A stretch of DNA of 64,000 nt from CAWATZ01 sp963784995 (GTDB taxonomy: Bacteria; Planctomycetota; Planctomycetia; Gemmatales; Gemmataceae): positions 806,001 through 870,000 of the forward strand of contig CAWATZ010000003.1 in assembly GCA_963784995.1 (NCBI GenBank), given 5' to 3'. The notes beneath the pieces are model-generated. The model did not search any database, had not been told where the DNA came from, and was given only the letters and a program-made list of their open reading frames with translations. This document shows, piece after piece, positions 1-8,571 of this stretch. Position 1 is the stretch's first letter. Every line of letters starts with the position of its first letter. The position numbers were made by a program, and so were the translations under genes.

Positions 1-345
1 GGCGCTGGCGAGGCGTCTGCCGTCAGGGCTGTAACTGACCGCCTGGACCCACCCCGAATGGCTCTGGAGGGTCAAGGGGAGGAGTTGCTCCAGTAACAGG
101 TTGGCCCGGCGAGCGACTTCGGGGTCTGGGCTCTTGGCGGCGACGCGGAGGGCGGGTTCGGCCTCATCGAGGGCGTCGGCGAGGTGAGCGCTGGCCCGCT
201 CGCGAACAGCGAAGTCCGCATGGCCTAGCTGCGCAACCCAGCGGGCGATCTGGGCCTTGCTCGGTGAGGCTTGGTTGGCTTGCTGGGCCAGCAAGGCCGG
301 TGCCAGCAGCAGGGTGGCCAGCCCAACGACGCGAGTAGTGGACAC
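1..345 (-). CDS. WD40 repeat protein, N-terminal part (runs off left edge)
   Basis: Only the N-terminus is present. A GTG start at 345 is preceded by GAAAGGAG and opens an exported-type signal sequence (VSTTRVVGLATLLLAPALLAQ). A HEAT-like helical segment follows (RxVAQLGHADFAVREQAS..., ending RRANLLLEQL), then the first WD40 blade (VSYSPDGRRLASA) before the window ends. The layout matches five further paralogues downstream, and the upstream promoter/leader cassette is shared with them. The likely role is a periplasmic or envelope beta-propeller scaffold. The partner is unknown and the number of blades cannot be seen. The GTG is chosen because all paralogues start at the equivalent position. 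Confidence 0.8.
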   Translation of the reverse strand, partial: MSTTRVVGLATLLLAPALLAQQANQASPSKAQIARWVAQLGHADFAVRERASAHLADALDEAEPALRVAAKSPDPEVARRANLLLEQLLPLTLQSHSGWVQAVSYSPDGRRLASA

Positions 346-399
346 GGCAGCCTCCTTTCCGGGGCTTGGCGGCTGTTGGTTTGGCTTGTGCCTGTCCCC

Positions 400-429
400 A
401 CGGTAGCACGCTGCCGGACGCTGCTGCAA
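400..429 (-). promoter_or_regulatory. WD40-family promoter cassette, copy A
   Basis: On the minus strand this reads TTGCAG, 18 bases, TACCGT. It is followed after about 54 bases by a strong ribosome-binding site and the GTG start at 345. Seven copies of this arrangement occur in the window. Its reading as a sigma70-like promoter is an inference. Confidence 0.5.
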
Positions 430-627
430 GGGCAAGCGAGCCCAGACTCGTCGCGCCTGTTCACCGGGCGTCAGTATCCTTAATCGCGCCGTGGCGTGAC
501 CCAGCGTCACCGCGGGGGAAGCTGGCAGACGCGCTCCGTCGGGCTGGAAGGCTCGCGTCAGGAACAGCTGGCCCATCGTCGCCGTCCGCCGACCGCGAGC
601 AGGACCTGGAGGGCAAATACGTTCCCG

Positions 628-1560
628 TCACTTCGGACCGGCAGAATCCTCTGGATCTTTGCGCGCGAGCAGCTTCCGCAGCTCTTCCCGCTGTTCTGCA
701 CTCAGCACTTGCAGAAGCTGTTCGAGGGGGATGTTTGCCAGCAGTTTGTCCACCGAGAAGTGCTCCAGGATCTCGCGTTCCGACAGCAATGCCACGCGTT
801 GTTCAACGGGCAGCGAGTACAATATCTCGCATAGCACCCGGTTCATTTCATCTTCCGCGCCGAGGTGTTGCATGGCAAAGGCCTCCCCTTGCAGTTTAAA
901 TTGCTGGACCTGCTGCGCCAGGTACACCACCAGTTCAGTATAGCCAACCTGACGCAGCTGGGCATAGGTCTGCCGGGCCTCATGCAGGAACTGAGGACTG
1001 AACAAGGTCAGCAAGGGATGGCTCTGCCCGGCCAGCTTCTCCGTCTCCAGCAACCAGGTGCGGTGCGTCAGCACGCCTCCTTGCAGGCGCCAGACACCGG
1101 GCTGCTCTTCGTGCGCCGTCACTCCCTTTGTGTCCAGCTCATCGCGGTAGGGTTTGGTCAGGCGTGGAGCGATGACCACCAGGTGGAGCTTGCTGGGATC
1201 CAGTAAGGGGTCCGTCTGTACTCGGTACAGCAGGGAGTAGGCCACAAAGGTCTGGAAATCGCCGGCCCGCAAGGTTTCCGAGGGGCTCTTGAATTCCAGC
1301 AAGGTGTAATCGTTGAGGTACTCGGCCAGGCCGGCCAGCACCTGCTGGGCGTGCGCGGGCAAGTCGCCTTCGAGCCGGCGTAACAGCAAGACGTCGATTT
1401 TCAGAGGCATCTGGCCGACCGGCAATTCCTCTTCCAGCTGGAAGTGACTGCCCAGCTGCCAGCGCAGGAAGCTGGCCAGCAGCGGATGCCACCAGGTGCG
1501 GATTGTCCCGGGTTTGCTCTCAGGGGCTGGCGGAGTCAGCGAGGCAGGCGGTGGGTCCAT
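628..1560 (-). CDS. PD-(D/E)XK-type nuclease-like hypothetical protein
   Basis: A 310-residue protein. The ATG at 1560 (MDPPPASLTPP) is chosen because GGAG lies about six bases upstream. The middle carries a pattern typical of PD-(D/E)XK nucleases: IDVLLLRRLEG, then LLEFKSP (Asp, then Glu-x-Lys), like the Rpn/transposase-associated or restriction-like nucleases. The C-terminus is helical and Leu/Glu-rich (LLSEREILEHF...LSAEQREELRKLLARK). No signal peptide is seen in this frame, so it is probably cytoplasmic. It sits inside the WD40 array. Its 5' region is a copy of the WD40 promoter, ribosome-binding site and signal-peptide start, but that start is in another frame. The family assignment rests only on the motif and is tentative. 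Confidence 0.6.
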   Translation of the reverse strand: MDPPPASLTPPAPESKPGTIRTWWHPLLASFLRWQLGSHFQLEEELPVGQMPLKIDVLLLRRLEGDLPAHAQQVLAGLAEYLNDYTLLEFKSPSETLRAGDFQTFVAYSLLYRVQTDPLLDPSKLHLVVIAPRLTKPYRDELDTKGVTAHEEQPGVWRLQGGVLTHRTWLLETEKLAGQSHPLLTLFSPQFLHEARQTYAQLRQVGYTELVVYLAQQVQQFKLQGEAFAMQHLGAEDEMNRVLCEILYSLPVEQRVALLSEREILEHFSVDKLLANIPLEQLLQVLSAEQREELRKLLARKDPEDSAGPK

Positions 1561-1694
1561 GCGGGGCTCCGGAGAAGGTGGAGATTGCTGTTGTCCCAGC
1601 GCCGGCGCGCGGCCAGCAAAACAAGACGGCTGGAGGACACGACAGACTCCTTTCCGGGGCTTGACGGCTGTTGGCCTGGCTTGTGGCTGCCCCC

Positions 1695-1724
1695 ACGGTA
1701 GCAAGCTGCCGGACGCTGCCGCAA
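1695..1724 (-). promoter_or_regulatory. WD40-family promoter cassette, copy B (upstream of nuclease gene)
   Basis: Minus strand: TTGCGG, 18 bases, TACCGT. Downstream come the usual GGAAAGGAG and GTG (near 1640) followed by the remnant VSSSRLVLLAA. This remnant frame is not the nuclease frame, so the cassette is a duplicated WD40 5' end now lying in front of an unrelated gene. Confidence 0.55.
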
Positions 1725-1828
1725 GGGCAAGCGACACCAGGCATGCAGCGGGGCAGCCGGGGCCATGCCGCCTGGAGGCAGCGTAGCCGTTCCAGCAGAG
1801 CAACGAACACCAATCCAAGGATCGCGGC

Positions 1829-2977
1829 TCAGCGAGGTTTCGGAATGCGACGTACCTTCACTGTTTTGTCTGCGCTGGCGCTGGCGATGCGGTTGCCATC
1901 TGGGTCGAAGGCCACAGACATGACCAAGCTGATGTGTTCCTTGAGGGGAAAAAGTTCGGTGCCCTTGTCGGCATCCCAGACCTTCACCGTGTTGTCCCCG
2001 CTTCCGGAGACGATGTGTTTGCCATCGGGACTGTACGCCACGGAGAAAACCTCAGCTGTATGTCCCTCGACGGTTCGGATCGCGCTACCCTTGTCAGCGT
2101 CCCACAACTTGATCCTCTTGTCGTAGCCTCCTGAGACGATGTGTTTGCCATCGGGACTGTACGCCACGGAGCAGACAGGGCCCGTGTGCCCAACGAGGGA
2201 CAAGAGTACGCTGCCCTTGTTGGCATCCCAGATCTTCACTGTTGTGTCTGCGCTGGCGCTGACGATGCGTTTCCCATCGGGGCTAAACGCCACGGAATAG
2301 ACGCCACTGGAGTGCCCCTTGAAGGTGAAGAGTTCGCTGCCCGACTCGGCACCCCAGACCTTCACCGTACCGTCCCAGCATCCAGAGACAATGCGTTTGC
2401 CGTCGGGGCTGTACGCCACCGACACGACCAAGCTCTTATGTCCCTTGAGTGAGAGGAGGGCAGTCCCCTGCTCCGCATCCCAGACCTTCACCGTGTTGTC
2501 GGCACTGCCGGAAACGAGGCGTTTGCCATCGGGGCTAAATGCAACGGAATTGACCGCGTCTGTGTGGCCCTTGAAGGAGAGGAGCTGCTTCCCGGTGAGC
2601 GCATCCCAAACCTTCACCGTAGAATCGTCACTGGCACTGGCGAGGCGGCTGCCGTCGGGACTGTAACTGACCTGTTGGACCCGGTGTGAGTGGCCTTGGA
2701 GAGTGAAAGGGGAAAAATGCTCCAGTAACTGCTTGGCGCGCCGAGCCACCTCGGCGTCCGCGCTTTGGGCCGCAAGACGAAGCGCTGGTGCAGCGTCATC
2801 GAGGGCGTCGGTGAGGCGAGCGCTGGCCTGCTCGCGGACGGCAAAATCGTCATGGCCCAACTGCTCGATCCAGCGGGCGATCTGGTCCTGGCTCGGTGCG
2901 GCTTGGTTGGCTTGCTGAGCCAGCAGAGTCGGTGCCAGTAACAAGGCGGCCATCACAACGAGGCGGGTGGTGGACAC
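1829..2977 (-). CDS. Exported WD40 protein, seven blades
   Basis: A 382-residue protein from a GTG start at 2977 with GGAAAGGAG upstream. Residues 1-19 form a signal peptide (VSTTRLVVMAALLLAPTLLAQ). Residues about 25-90 are the HEAT-like segment shared by the array (RWIEQLGHDDFAVREQAS, ending RRAKQLLEHF). Seven WD40 blades follow, each with the SPDGKRxVSGSxD...VKVWDA signature, enough for a closed propeller. The last blade is slightly degenerate (VKVRRIPKPR). Enzymatic residues are not expected in this fold. The likely role is protein-protein scaffolding in the envelope; the substrate is unknown. Confidence 0.85.
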   Translation of the reverse strand: MSTTRLVVMAALLLAPTLLAQQANQAAPSQDQIARWIEQLGHDDFAVREQASARLTDALDDAAPALRLAAQSADAEVARRAKQLLEHFSPFTLQGHSHRVQQVSYSPDGSRLASASDDSTVKVWDALTGKQLLSFKGHTDAVNSVAFSPDGKRLVSGSADNTVKVWDAEQGTALLSLKGHKSLVVSVAYSPDGKRIVSGCWDGTVKVWGAESGSELFTFKGHSSGVYSVAFSPDGKRIVSASADTTVKIWDANKGSVLLSLVGHTGPVCSVAYSPDGKHIVSGGYDKRIKLWDADKGSAIRTVEGHTAEVFSVAYSPDGKHIVSGSGDNTVKVWDADKGTELFPLKEHISLVMSVAFDPDGNRIASASADKTVKVRRIPKPR

Positions 2978-3026
2978 GGCAGACTCCTTTCCGTGGTTTC
3001 GCGGCTCGCGGGTTGTGGCTGCCCCC

Positions 3027-3056
3027 ACGGTAGCACTCTCCCGGAGACTGCCGCAA
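3027..3056 (-). promoter_or_regulatory. WD40-family promoter cassette, copy C
   Basis: Minus strand: TTGCGG, 18 bases, TACCGT, 49 bases before the GTG at 2977. Matches the other six copies in spacing. Confidence 0.5.
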
Positions 3057-3108
3057 GGCCAAGCGACCCCAGGCACGCAGCAAAGACCGCCAACCCGAAC
3101 TGCCCGGT

Positions 3109-3627
3109 TCAGCGCGGTTTCGGGACGCGCCAGACCTTCACGGTGTTGTCCTGGCTAGCGCTGGCGACGTGTTTGCCATCCGGGCTGAACGCCACGCTGT
3201 TGACGGCGTCTGCATGGCCTTTAAGGGAGAGAATCTCCTTTCCCGTTTGCGCATCCCAGACCTTCACCGTCTTGTCGTTGCCGGCACTGGCGACGTGTTT
3301 GCCGTCGGGGCTGTAACTGACCCTGGTGACCCCCTGGGAGTCGCCGTGGAAAGTCAGCGTGCGGAACTGCTCCAGCAACTGGTTGGCCCGGCGAGCGACT
3401 TCGGGGTCCGGGCTCTGGGCGGCGACGCGGAGAGCTGGCTCGGCCTCATCGATGGCATCGCCGAGGCGAGCGCTGGCCTGCTCGCGGACAGCGAACTCCT
3501 CATGGCCCAGCTGAGCAACCCAGCGGGCGATCTGGGCCTCGCTCGGCGGAGTTTGCCTGGGTTGCTGTGCGTACAGGGCCGTTCCCAGCAGCACCGCGGC
3601 AAGCACAGGGAAGCGGATCGAGAACAC
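3109..3627 (-). CDS. Short WD40 paralogue, two blades
   Basis: A 172-residue paralogue starting at GTG 3627, preceded by GAAGGAG. It has the same signal peptide (VFSIRFPVLAAVLLGTALYAQ) and the same HEAT-like segment (RWVAQLGHEEFAVREQAS), but only two WD40 blades before the family C-terminal ending VKVWRVPKPR. Two blades cannot form a propeller. It may assemble with a sister protein or be a deletion product of recombination between blades. No frameshift is visible and the ending is the same as in full-length copies, which supports an in-frame loss of blades. Confidence 0.75.
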   Translation of the reverse strand: MFSIRFPVLAAVLLGTALYAQQPRQTPPSEAQIARWVAQLGHEEFAVREQASARLGDAIDEAEPALRVAAQSPDPEVARRANQLLEQFRTLTFHGDSQGVTRVSYSPDGKHVASAGNDKTVKVWDAQTGKEILSLKGHADAVNSVAFSPDGKHVASASQDNTVKVWRVPKPR

Positions 3628-3675
3628 GGCCAACTCCTTCGTCGCAACTGTCGGCCTTGGGTTGTGGCTGCCCTC

Positions 3676-3705
3676 AGAGTAGCAGGGTCCAGGACGCTGC
3701 GGCAA
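3676..3705 (-). promoter_or_regulatory. WD40-family promoter cassette, copy D
   Basis: Minus strand: TTGCCG, 18 bases, TACTCT, 48 bases before the GTG at 3627. It faces away from the divergent methyltransferase gene. Confidence 0.5.
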
Positions 3706-3869
3706 GGGCAAGCGACTCCAGGTAGGCAGCGGTGCTGCCGGGAACAGAAGCCCGATCCACTTTGACCTCGCTGTTAATAATGCTCTTGTGTTCAGGTTGT
3801 GCCGTGCGGTAGACTTCAGCGGCGAAGAGGGCGAAAAAGGGAGTCGCGCCGGACGGAGCGGATCGAAAC

Positions 3870-6062
3870 ATGCAGCAGAAAGCGAATCACCACCGCGCGA
3901 GCCAGGGGCGGACAGCGATCGAGGAGCCCGCCTTCCCCTTCGAGTCCCTGAGCGACATCGCCGAGATCGAAAGCTGGCGCAAGGAACTCAACCGCCCCAT
4001 CTATCACGTCCACAAGTGGTGGGCGCAGCGGCTCGGCTCCGTCTTCCGTGCCATCTTGCTCGGGGCCTTCTCGCCACCCGGCACGGACATCCTCTCGGCT
4101 TTTTACGCACGCCGGCAACCTTCGGAGCAGGTGGTGTTCGATCCGTTCATGGGCAGCGGCACGACCCTCGGAGAGGGCATCAAACTCGGCTTCCGCGTCA
4201 TCGGGCAAGACATCAACCCGGTCAGCCACTTCCTCGTCAAGAACGCCCTGGCGGCTCATTCTCGGGCCAGGATCTTGCAGGAGTTCGAGGCGATGGAGGC
4301 CGACACCGCCCCGGCCCTGCGGCACTTCTACCAGACGCGGATCAGCACCGACCTGCTGTTTGACGAGTTGGAGGCCAACGTCCTTTACTACTTCTGGGTC
4401 AAGGTACTGGCCTGCCCTGCCTGCGGGCAGGACGTGGACCTGTTCAGCCGGTACGTGTTCTCCCAGCACGCCAACCCCAAGAAACATCCCTGGAGCAAAG
4501 CACTGTGCCCCGCTTGCGGCGCGATCAACACCGTCGCTTACAATGCCGACAAGGCGGCCTGTGACGAGTGCCAGGCGAGCTTCAATCCTCAGGCCGGTCC
4601 CGCTCAGGGCCAGACCGCTACTTGCCCGCGGTGCCGGGAGGCGTTCCCCATCGCCAGGACTGTGAAGGCCACGAAACTCCCTCCGCGCCACCGGATGTAT
4701 GCCAAGATGGTCCTGCTGCCGCACGGCGACAGGCAGTACCACCGAATCACACCGGACGATCGCGCCCTGTACGAAGAGGCCGAGCGTCAGCTTCAAAGGA
4801 GGAGGGAAGCCTATCCCGTCGTGCCTATTGAGCCGGGGTACAACACGAATCAGGCGCTGGGCTACAACTACACCCACTGGCACTTGATGTTCAACGCCCG
4901 CCAGTTGCTCTGCTTGAGCATCCTGGCCGATCGCATCCGCCAGATCGAGGAGCCTCGGATTCGAGAGCTTTTTGCGTGCTTGCTGTCCGGCTGCCTGGAA
5001 TTCAACAACCTGTTCGCCTCCTTCAAAGGGGAAGGCACCGGGGCCGTCCGCCACATGTTCGCCCACCACGTCCTGAAGCCAGAGAGAACGCCGCTGGAGG
5101 CGAACCTCTGGGGCACGCCGAAAAGTTCCGGCTCCTTCTCGACGCTGTTCCAGAGCCGAATCCTCCGGGCGCTGGACTACCAGGAAGCACCCTTCGAGAT
5201 CCGCCCCACTGAGGCGAACGGCCGGGTGGTGGGGGAGAAGGTCCACAACACGTCCCTGCCGATCGCGGTGGACGTTGCGGACAGCTACCACGACTTCGCC
5301 AAGGGCAAACGGGCGTACCTGGCGTGCGGCAATTCGGCGCGGACCGACCTCCTTGACAAGTCGGTCGATGCGGTTGTCACGGACCCGCCCTTCTTTGACA
5401 ACGTGCATTACTCGCAGCTTGCCGACTTCTTCCACGTCTGGCAGAGGCACATCCTCGGAAAAGACGGCGTTCGGTCACGCGAAACGACCCGGAGCCCCGA
5501 CGAGGTTCAGCAAGGCAAAGCCGACGCCTTCGAGGATCGCCTCGGGGCCGTGTGGCGGGAGTGCCACCGCGTTCTGCGAGATGACGGGCTCCTGATCTTC
5601 ACTTATCATCACTCAAGGTCTGAAGGCTGGCGCTGCGTGTTGCATGCGCTAACCGAGGCCGGGTTCCGGATCGTCGCGGTCCACCCGATCAAGGCCGAAC
5701 TGTCCGTGGCGGCCCCGAAGACACAGGCCAAGGAACCCATCGACTACGACATCATCATTGTTTGCCGCAAGCGCGGCGATAGCGACGTTCTCCGGCCGCT
5801 GGACTTTGAATCCGTCTTGAAGGATGCAACCGCGGCTGCCCTGGGACAGGCGGCTCGACTTCGAGCTTGCAAGCGGTCGCTGAGCCGGAATGACGCCCGC
5901 GTCATCCTCCTGTCGCAGGTCATCCTATCCCTGTCGAACCAGCAGGTCGCGGTCGGCGATCCGATAGGCGAGTCTGAGACACAACTGGAGCAAGCAATCG
6001 ACGCCGTTTACCGTGGGAATCGGGTTGTCTTCTTGGGACGTGGTAAGGTCAGCCGTCTTTAA
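3870..6062 (+). CDS. DNA methyltransferase with zinc-ribbon cysteines (DUF1156-like)
   Basis: A 730-residue protein. The SAM-binding motif I, FDPFMGSGTT, is at residues 90-99. The catalytic motif IV, TDPPFFDNVHYSQL, is at about 504-517. The order motif I then motif IV, the long insert between them and the motif LADFFHVW resemble DUF1156-type amino-methyltransferases. The insert has CxxC pairs near 182, 213, 231 and 252, suggesting one or two zinc ribbons for DNA recognition. DPPF predicts N6-adenine or N4-cytosine methylation; the target cannot be read. No cognate restriction gene is adjacent, though a nuclease-like gene lies 2.3 kb away in the same WD40 array. The gene is on the opposite strand from the array, which suggests insertion. 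Confidence 0.75.
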   Translation: MQQKANHHRASQGRTAIEEPAFPFESLSDIAEIESWRKELNRPIYHVHKWWAQRLGSVFRAILLGAFSPPGTDILSAFYARRQPSEQVVFDPFMGSGTTLGEGIKLGFRVIGQDINPVSHFLVKNALAAHSRARILQEFEAMEADTAPALRHFYQTRISTDLLFDELEANVLYYFWVKVLACPACGQDVDLFSRYVFSQHANPKKHPWSKALCPACGAINTVAYNADKAACDECQASFNPQAGPAQGQTATCPRCREAFPIARTVKATKLPPRHRMYAKMVLLPHGDRQYHRITPDDRALYEEAERQLQRRREAYPVVPIEPGYNTNQALGYNYTHWHLMFNARQLLCLSILADRIRQIEEPRIRELFACLLSGCLEFNNLFASFKGEGTGAVRHMFAHHVLKPERTPLEANLWGTPKSSGSFSTLFQSRILRALDYQEAPFEIRPTEANGRVVGEKVHNTSLPIAVDVADSYHDFAKGKRAYLACGNSARTDLLDKSVDAVVTDPPFFDNVHYSQLADFFHVWQRHILGKDGVRSRETTRSPDEVQQGKADAFEDRLGAVWRECHRVLRDDGLLIFTYHHSRSEGWRCVLHALTEAGFRIVAVHPIKAELSVAAPKTQAKEPIDYDIIIVCRKRGDSDVLRPLDFESVLKDATAAALGQAARLRACKRSLSRNDARVILLSQVILSLSNQQVAVGDPIGESETQLEQAIDAVYRGNRVVFLGRGKVSRL

Positions 6063-6066
6063 CAGA

Positions 6067-6173
6067 CCCAGGGCGATGCCCTGGGCTATCGTGTTGCGCC
6101 CCTTCGGGGCTTGTTGGCGGTTGTCTTCCGCCCCGAAGGGGCGCAACACGATAGCCCAGGGCATCGCCCTGGG
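6067..6173. repeat. Long palindromic repeat, family A, copy 1
   Basis: Two perfect 44-base arms (6067-6110 and 6130-6173) are separated by 19 bases. The arm begins CCCAGGGCGATGCCCTGGGC and ends GCCCCTTCGGGGC, so each arm also contains smaller hairpins. It lies between the convergent methyltransferase and WD40 genes and could act as a bidirectional terminator. Confidence 0.9.
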
Positions 6174-6246
6174 GTTCTGCGGCCCGGAAACTCCAACCCC
6201 TTCAGCTCAAAACCGATCGTCACAATCACCATTCGGAAGTCCGGGT

Positions 6247-7398
6247 TCAGCGCCGTTTCGGGACACGCCAGACCTTTACCGTCTGGTCATGACTGGCGGA
6301 GACGATGTGTTTGCCATCGGGGCTGAACCCAACGGAGCTGATGACGTCTGTGTGGCCCTTGAGGGTGCAAGCTTCCCTGCCCGTGTCGCTGTCCCAAACC
6401 TTGACCGTCTTGTCGCAGCTGCCGCTGACGATGCGTTTGCCGTCGGCGCTGAACGCCACGGACCAGACCACGTCTGTGTGGCCCTTGAGGGTGAAGAGGT
6501 CGCTCCCTTTGTCGGCATCCCAGACCTTGACCGTCCTGTCGCAGCTGCCGCTGGCGATGCGTTTGCCGTCGGGGCTGATCGCCACGGCATAGACCGCGCG
6601 AGCGTGCCCCTTGAGAGTCAGAGATTCGGCTCCCGTTTCGCTGTCCCAGACCTTCACTGTCCTGTCCCCGCTGGCGCTGACGATGCGTTTGCCATCGGGA
6701 CTGAACGCCACGGTATAGACAGTGCTTGTGTGCCCCTGGAGGGAGAGAGTCTGCTGGCCCGTCTGACTGTCCCAGACCTTCAGGGTATTGTCCGCGCTGC
6801 CGGAGACGATGCGTTTGCCATCGGGACTGAACGCCACGGAATAGACCTCGCCCTTATGCCCCAGGAGAGTCACAACGATGCTCCCCGTGTCAGCATCCCA
6901 GACCTTCACGGAACTGTCCGCGCTGCCGCTGACGATGTGTTTGCCATCGGGACTGAAGGCAACAGACAGGACCGGGCCCGTGTGCCCCGTGCCGAGGGAG
7001 AGGACCTGCTGGCCGGTGAGGGCGTCCCAGACCTTCACAGTCCTGTCGTGGCTGCCGCTGAGGATGCGTTTGCCATCGGGGCGATACGCCACGGAACTGA
7101 CCTGTTTTGTGTGCCTGCAGAGAGTCACCGGGAGGAGTCGGTCCAGTAACAGCTTGGCACGGTGAGCGACCTCGGCGTCCGTGCTTTGGGCCGCAACGCG
7201 GAGGGCGGGTCCGGCCTCATCGAGTGCCTCGGCAAGGTGAGCGCTGGCCTGCTCGCGGACGGCGAAGTCCTCATGGCCAAGTTGCTCGATCCAGCGGTCG
7301 ATCTGGTCTTTGCTCGGAGGGGCCTGGTTGGCTGGCTGCGCCAGCAAGGGCGCTGTCAGCAGCAGGAAGGCGAACACACCGAAGCGGCTGGGGGACAC
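6247..7398 (-). CDS. Exported WD40 protein, seven blades
   Basis: A 383-residue paralogue starting at GTG 7398 after GGAAGGAG. It has a signal peptide (VSPSRFGVFAFLLLTAPLLAQ), a HEAT-like segment (RWIEQLGHEDFAVREQAS, ending RRAKLLLDRL preceded by VAH), and seven WD40 blades ending VKVWRVPKRR. The blades are more alike than in ordinary WD40 proteins, indicating recent internal amplification or gene conversion. The signal peptide is almost identical to that of the gene at 8572-9720, whereas the neighbour between them differs, so the array is a mosaic. Confidence 0.85.
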   Translation of the reverse strand: MSPSRFGVFAFLLLTAPLLAQPANQAPPSKDQIDRWIEQLGHEDFAVREQASAHLAEALDEAGPALRVAAQSTDAEVAHRAKLLLDRLLPVTLCRHTKQVSSVAYRPDGKRILSGSHDRTVKVWDALTGQQVLSLGTGHTGPVLSVAFSPDGKHIVSGSADSSVKVWDADTGSIVVTLLGHKGEVYSVAFSPDGKRIVSGSADNTLKVWDSQTGQQTLSLQGHTSTVYTVAFSPDGKRIVSASGDRTVKVWDSETGAESLTLKGHARAVYAVAISPDGKRIASGSCDRTVKVWDADKGSDLFTLKGHTDVVWSVAFSADGKRIVSGSCDKTVKVWDSDTGREACTLKGHTDVISSVGFSPDGKHIVSASHDQTVKVWRVPKRR

Positions 7399-7451
7399 GG
7401 CTGACTCCTTCCTGGGCCTTCGGGACTGTCGGCCTGGCGTTTGTCTACCCC

Positions 7452-7481
7452 AGAGTAGCAGGCTCCCGAACGCAGCCGCAA
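7452..7481 (-). promoter_or_regulatory. WD40-family promoter cassette, copy E
   Basis: Minus strand: TTGCGG, 18 bases, TACTCT, 53 bases before the GTG at 7398. Confidence 0.5.
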
Positions 7482-7501
7482 GGGCAAGCAACTCCCGGGA
7501 C

Positions 7502-8428
7502 TCAGCGCGGTTTCGGAACACGCCAGACCGTCAGCGTCGTGTCCATGCTGCCGCTGACAATGCGTTTGCCATCCGGGCTGAACGCCACGGACAGGACCCA
7601 GTCTGTGTGTCCCTTGAGGGACAAGGCTTCGCAGTCCTTGTCCGCATCCCAAACCTTCACAGTCCTGTCGTGGCTGGCGCTGGCAATGCGTTTGCCATCA
7701 GGACTGAACGCCACGGAATTGATCCGATCCGGATGCCCCTTCAAGGAGAAGGCTCGGCTGCCCTTGTCAGCAACCCAGACTTTTACGGTTCCGTCCCCAC
7801 TGCCGGAGACGATGCGTTTGCCATCGGGGCTGTACGCCACGGAATAGACCGCGCTTCCATGCACCTGGAGGGAAAGGGCTTCCCCACCCTTGTCGGCATC
7901 CCAGACTTTCACCGTTCCGTCGCCACTGCCGGAGACGATGCGTTTGCCGTCAGGACTAAATGCCGCGGAATAGATCCCGCTTGTGTGCCCCTTGAGGGAC
8001 AAGGCCTCGCTGCCTCGGTCTGCATCCCAGATCTTCAGCTCACCAAGGATGGCTGGATCCCTAACCATTGAAGGATCGGCGGCGGCGCTGACGATGCGTT
8101 TGCCGTCGGGGCTGAAACTGACGCTGTGGACCCGGCCAGAGTGGCCCTGGAGAGTCATCGGAGGGAGTAGGTCCAGTAACAGCCTGGCGCGGCGAGCAAT
8201 CTCGGGGTCCGGGCTTTGGGCCGCAAGCCGTAGGGCGGGTTCAGCCTCATCGATGGCGTCGGCCAGGCGAGCGCTGGCCTGCTCGCGGACAGCGAAGTCG
8301 GCATGGCCCAGCTGCTCGATCCAGCGGGCGATCTGGTCCTTGGTCGGTGAGGCCTGGTTGGCTTGCTGGGCCAGCACGGCCGGCGCCAGCAGCAACGCGG
8401 CGAACACCATGAGGCGGCTGAGAGACAC
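7502..8428 (-). CDS. Exported WD40 protein, five blades
   Basis: A 308-residue paralogue from GTG 8428 (AAAGGAG upstream) with signal peptide VSLSRLMVFAALLLAPAVLAQ and the HEAT-like segment (RWIEQLGHADFAVREQAS). Five blades are present. The first contains an insertion of roughly ten residues (ADPSMVRDPAILGELKIW) between its strands. One blade has lost the GH dipeptide (VHGSAV). It ends VWRVPKPR like its sisters. Five blades are below the usual minimum of six or seven, so an incomplete propeller or pairing with another copy is implied. Confidence 0.8.
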   Translation of the reverse strand: MSLSRLMVFAALLLAPAVLAQQANQASPTKDQIARWIEQLGHADFAVREQASARLADAIDEAEPALRLAAQSPDPEIARRARLLLDLLPPMTLQGHSGRVHSVSFSPDGKRIVSAAADPSMVRDPAILGELKIWDADRGSEALSLKGHTSGIYSAAFSPDGKRIVSGSGDGTVKVWDADKGGEALSLQVHGSAVYSVAYSPDGKRIVSGSGDGTVKVWVADKGSRAFSLKGHPDRINSVAFSPDGKRIASASHDRTVKVWDADKDCEALSLKGHTDWVLSVAFSPDGKRIVSGSMDTTLTVWRVPKPR

Positions 8429-8483
8429 GGCAGACTCCTTTCTGGGGTTCTGCGGCTTCCGGTCCTGGGTTGTGGCTGCCCCC

Positions 8484-8513
8484 ACGGTAGCACTCCCCCC
8501 GAAACTGCCGCAA
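8484..8513 (-). promoter_or_regulatory. WD40-family promoter cassette, copy F
   Basis: Minus strand: TTGCGG, 18 bases, TACCGT, 55 bases before the GTG at 8428. Confidence 0.5.
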
Positions 8514-8571
8514 GGCCAAGCGACCCCAGGCACGCAGCAGAGCAACGCCCCCCAAACCAAGGAATCCGGGT

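Noticed and set aside
3816..5450. Long minus-strand open frame opposite the methyltransferase gene
   Set aside because: It is a shadow of the high-GC coding strand: low-complexity composition, no family features, and the plus strand has clear methyltransferase motifs.
3870..6062. Part of a BREX, DISARM or DUF1156/DUF499 defence island
   Set aside because: No helicase, DUF499, PglZ or phospholipase-D partner is present within the window.
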